Part shown: positions 61,136-64,000 of the stretch, one piece after another
Numbering within the stretch: the first letter of the stretch is position 1
Layout: each line of letters starts with the position of its first letter
Program-made: the position numbers and the translations under genes
Notes under the pieces: model-generated
What the model saw: the letters and a program-made list of their open reading frames with translations, nothing else
Told to the model about the DNA's origin: nothing
Databases searched by the model: none
Source of the DNA: Epiperipatus broadwayi
Taxonomy: Eukaryota; Onychophora; Udeonychophora; Euonychophora; Peripatidae
DNA length: 64,000 nt
Reading direction: 5' to 3'
Assembly (NCBI GenBank): GCA_028023455.1
Contig: JAQFVV010000503.1
Span: 248,001 to 312,000, forward strand

Positions 61136-61139
<4 letters not shown>

Positions 61140-61680
61140 CTATATTGATATAGGCACATATAATTTTATCTAAAATTATATTATTAAAATAATCGTTCAT
61201 AAAAGAAAACATAAAATTAAACGTTGAAGAGTTTATTGCAGTTTGTTTTAGAAAAAAGATAAGAATTAAATAGTTTTCTAGCGTTAGTTTTTGAAATAAA
61301 AAAAGGCTACAATTGATTAATCAAAAGGGGGGAGGGGGAGTCTTGGTTTGAGAAGTGAAACTAAGGGTTATAAAAGGAAGTAAAGAGTTTTTATTAGTAT
61401 TCGTAAAAATATAATTTAAAAAAGTTAAAACATACAAATCTCTTTTCATTCAAGTTTAATTAAAGAAAAAATAATGTTAAAACTAAATAGTAAATTGTAT
61501 TAAAAATATATGTGCGTATATATGTGCGTATATATGTGCGATTTGTAAATAAATAAAATGTATGTGAAAGTTAAAGAAGATTATCATTAAAAAACACAGC
61601 AATGGCTATTAATAAAATAAAACAACACGTTTTATTGCATGGCTATTATTAATTAAGCAATCTTCCAAAACACATTTATC
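61136..61680. other. AT-rich non-coding stretch
   Basis: No gene. Includes a G-rich run (AAAAGGGGGGAGGGGGAG near 61323-61340) and a short ATATGTGCGT triplication near 61510-61540. Confidence 0.5.
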
Positions 61681-61745
61681 AAATGATTACCCTTGGAATT
61701 TGACAACAGATCTTTGCCGGAGATATGAGAAAGACAACAAGGTGC

Positions 61746-62139
61746 AGGTATAAATAGACCTTTTTTTATCGGACAATTCATTCCACAAATTAGTTGAGAC
61801 AAGCCATTCCACAAATTAATTGAGTGAGTGCAGTTCAGAAATTAATTGTGCAGTTAACAAACAAAATGCAGTGTTGAGAAGATCTTGGGAACGCACGTTT
61901 ATCTCCAGCCCAGATGTCTGAGAAAACAGCAGATCTGCCTGTGAAATAATGTCAGCTTAACATCTTAGAAAATCCCCGTCAGTATCTATTTGTCTCCGAT
62001 AGTAATAATCGTGAAAATCAGGAAACTCAGCAAGGAAACGTCCCAGCCGGCTGGAAGCATTCATACTGGAACCATTCATACTGGAAGAAACAACAAACAA
62101 GAAGAAAACAAAGTGTTAAATCTACGTTCAAAATCCTAG
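61746..62139 (+). promoter_or_regulatory. TATA-containing promoter-like block and possible untranslated exon
   Basis: GCAGGTATAAATAGACC is a strong TATA-box match at about 61751-61758. Starting about 27 bp downstream are three related 27-30 bp units (CATTCCACAAATTAGTTGAG, CATTCCACAAATTAATTGAG, TTCAGAAATTAATTGTGCAG). The block remains relatively GC-rich to about 62140 and ends AAATCCTAG|GTAAAACA, a plausible splice donor. No long frame is present; a 12-codon frame begins ATGTCTGAG near 61914. Because a late P450 exon follows, this would lie inside that gene's intron. It may be the promoter of an LTR or another gene rather than of the P450. Confidence 0.4.
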
Positions 62140-63653
62140 GTAAAACATTTGCTTATTTTCGTTTATACTGTAATAGCCATTGCATTTCATTAATTTGTGC
62201 GAATCCTCCAAGAGTCTAATTATATGAACTCGATATCATACATAAATGAACTATTGATATGTGTGTGATTAAATTTCAAATGCTATGCAGTCCTTTATTA
62301 TCATTATTATGTGTGTGCATGAGTCAATATGTGCATGATCATTATATCAATATTTATTAGTTAAATTAGAGTGTTCTGTTATTAAATCTATAGGAATATT
62401 TAAACTATTTAGAAATGTTAATTTAAAATATGCGTGTGTTTTATTAGAATTATAAAATGTTTAAATTTAGTAAATAAATTTTAGTTAATAAATTATCTTT
62501 CAAACTAAACTTTATTTGTTGGTCAATTCTTTTTATCAATTCCCTTTTATCAAGTCTTTTAACCAATAATTAAGTATAATCTATTAGTGATTACAAACAA
62601 CTGAGCTAGTCGTGGATTTAGGCGTTGAGTTAGTGCCCACTATTCAAAGTGCGTTGTCTATTCTTTTAGTACTCTTTTAGAATAAGCAGCTGATGCCCGT
62701 GTTTATACACAAACAAAAAAAATTGCTTTGAACTTGGTGTTGAACTCAACAGCCGAGAAGAAGCTATGTCCTGGAAATGTAATGCTAGTTATATACTTTA
62801 TAGCTATCGTTTGGGCATACATATTCTCCGAGTATGTTCTTCTCTGCCTAAGAGGCCGGTGTTACGAATATACAGATTCGAACACGGCTCAATATATATA
62901 TATATATGACATAAAAATTTGTGAACAATTAACTAATAAGATGATGAATTTAAAAAAATTGCTACACCGGTCTTTTAATGCAGGGCACTTTCATTGAAAC
63001 TAGATTGGCTTAGTAATTTTTTGAAATTTGTTACGATATTATTTATTAATTTTCCATACATTCTTATAATTTTTAATATTGCATTTTATTATTATTTAAA
63101 TTGTAAGTTACAAATAAATTTGGGAATTAGAGGAATGCTTTACAATAACAAGAACTTGAAATGATTTGCATAATTATCTGATTTAGAGTAATTCATACAT
63201 AATTTAAGTCTTAAAAAATAACCTTTTTTATGACAATAATATGTGTTTATGTAAAGAAAAATCTAAAAGGGTTTATTAATATGGACTTAGAAGATAACAT
63301 AGAAAATAAGTTAAAATAATAAACAGAAAATTAATATATAGCAAAAAAATTGAATTAGCAACAGAGAGAAAATAGAAATTAATTATAAATTTAAGGTTAT
63401 TATGCTAAATAAAAATTAGAAAGAATGGAGCATGAACAAAAAGAAATTGTTGAATATTTTATCGAAAATATTTTAAAAAAATTATATTACTTTGTTTTGA
63501 CATTTAAATTTGTCTTTTGGAAAATACATAAAATATCTGAAAAAAATTTCTAAAATTTATTTGTAATATGAAATTCAATTGTGCAATAAAAACTACCAAT
63601 GACCATATTATTTGTTTAAAAAAGTTAATATAAAATGTATTACATTTGCATAG
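62140..63653 (+). other. Intronic sequence upstream of the P450 exon
   Basis: No further P450 exon is recognisable. The 89-codon frame at 62728-62997 has a hydrophobic stretch but no family resemblance that I can name. The acceptor ACATTTGCATAG closes the intron. Confidence 0.5.
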
Positions 63654-63814
63654 GTTTATCACCAAATGAAATTCTTGGACAATGTATTACCTTTATTTTT
63701 GCTGGATTTGATACAGTTGCAGCTCTGATGTCTTTTATGGCCTATTCTCTTGCAATTAATCCAGATATACAGCAGCATCTTATAGATGAAATTGAAGAAG
63801 TCTTAAATAATAAG
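63654..63814 (+). CDS. Cytochrome P450 (CYP3-like), internal exon with I-helix
   Basis: One 161-bp exon of a microsomal haem-thiolate monooxygenase. Acceptor TTTGCATAG precedes it, and donor AATAAG|GTAATA follows. The intron before is phase 1 and the intron after phase 0. The translation opens LSPNEILGQCITFIFAGFDT. The AGFDT box is the oxygen-activating I-helix motif (consensus A/G-G-x-D/E-T-T/S; here the next residue is V). It continues with MSFMAYSLAINPDIQQHL and IDEIEEVLNNK, matching the I-helix and J-helix lead-in of CYP3-clan proteins. Vertebrate CYP3A genes, as I recall them, have an exon covering this same region and ending at the same point. The K-helix ExxR and haem-cysteine exons must lie beyond 64000, and earlier exons are not seen in the window. 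The frame continuing past 63814 is intron read-through. Confidence 0.9.
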
Positions 63815-64000
63815 GTAATAAATAACAGTTTCTTTTTTATTACGGTATAGTTTACTTTTTAAAAATCTTCTCATGAAGTAGTTATTTGATATGTTTAGTA
63901 GTTTAGACTAGTTTTATAGATACCTCTCGGCTAACAACGCAAGACATATGTTTAGTAGTTTAGAATAGTTTTATAGAAAATGTGTTGTATAATTTTTTTC
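63815..64000 (+). other. Intron after the P450 exon
   Basis: Starts GTAATAAATAAC. No second exon lies before the window ends. A 24-bp string (ATATGTTTAGTAGTTTAGA, then TAGTTTTATAGA with small changes) occurs twice around 63890 and 63947. Confidence 0.6.

Noticed and set aside
62728-62997. 89-aa plus-strand ORF with a hydrophobic segment upstream of the P450 exon
   Set aside because: I considered an N-terminal membrane anchor of a P450, but the exon downstream encodes the late I-helix region and the frame has no P450-like proline-rich hinge. It also reads into a TA repeat.

Overview
This is an animal (metazoan), very AT-rich, gene-poor and repeat-dense window. Penelope-like elements (PLEs) with GIY-YIG endonucleases, RTE-type LINEs, an LTR element, foldback/MITE-like repeats, long (TA)n tracts and spliced exon signals rule out a bacterium. 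The PLE diversity and the CYP3-like P450 exon suggest an invertebrate, but I cannot name the species. The only supported host coding sequence is one internal exon of a cytochrome P450 at the far right end (63654-63814, + strand).

Layout. 0-4.2 kb is AT-rich non-coding DNA with one dispersed repeat. 4.2-7.0 kb holds a decayed, nearly full-length RTE-like LINE (- strand), followed by unexplained sequence and a PLE scrap to 8.2 kb. 9.26-18.09 kb is the most interesting object: two near-identical 2.5 kb direct repeats with TGTAA...TTACA ends flank 3.8 kb. In that interval a primer-binding-like site and a G-rich polypurine-like tract sit at the correct inner edges for a minus-strand LTR retrotransposon. 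It lacks any recognisable pol. Instead it has a 565-codon ORF with 30-residue basic repeats, overlapped by a 117-codon ORF. 18.2-21.9 kb carries two different decayed PLEs in the same orientation.

22.9-27.3 kb is rich in foldbacks and tandem/inverted repeat arrays. 27.3-39 kb is mostly AT-rich non-coding DNA with one clear MITE-like element (30901-31270), a near-perfect hairpin (34593-34638) and a promoter-like segment near 38.1 kb. 39.4-43 kb has tRNA-like/SINE-like segments, a head-to-head PLE pair and a 56-bp minisatellite. 43.5-45.1 kb is a decayed LINE (+). 46.4-52.3 kb is a nested palindromic locus: outer inverted arms carry a non-PLE-type GIY-YIG coding remnant, and inside them lies a young, almost intact PLE with its own inverted terminal arms plus a further PLE scrap. 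52.3-59.4 kb is mostly non-coding, with a 308-bp foldback. 59.5-60.5 kb is the best-preserved LINE ORF (5'-truncated, - strand). 60.6-63.65 kb is (TA)n, a TATA-containing promoter-like block and P450 intron.

The parts do not form a pathway. Almost everything is mobile-element biology, apparently deposited within or next to the introns of a P450 gene. All motif and alignment statements were made by eye from the sequence and its translations; no database search was run.
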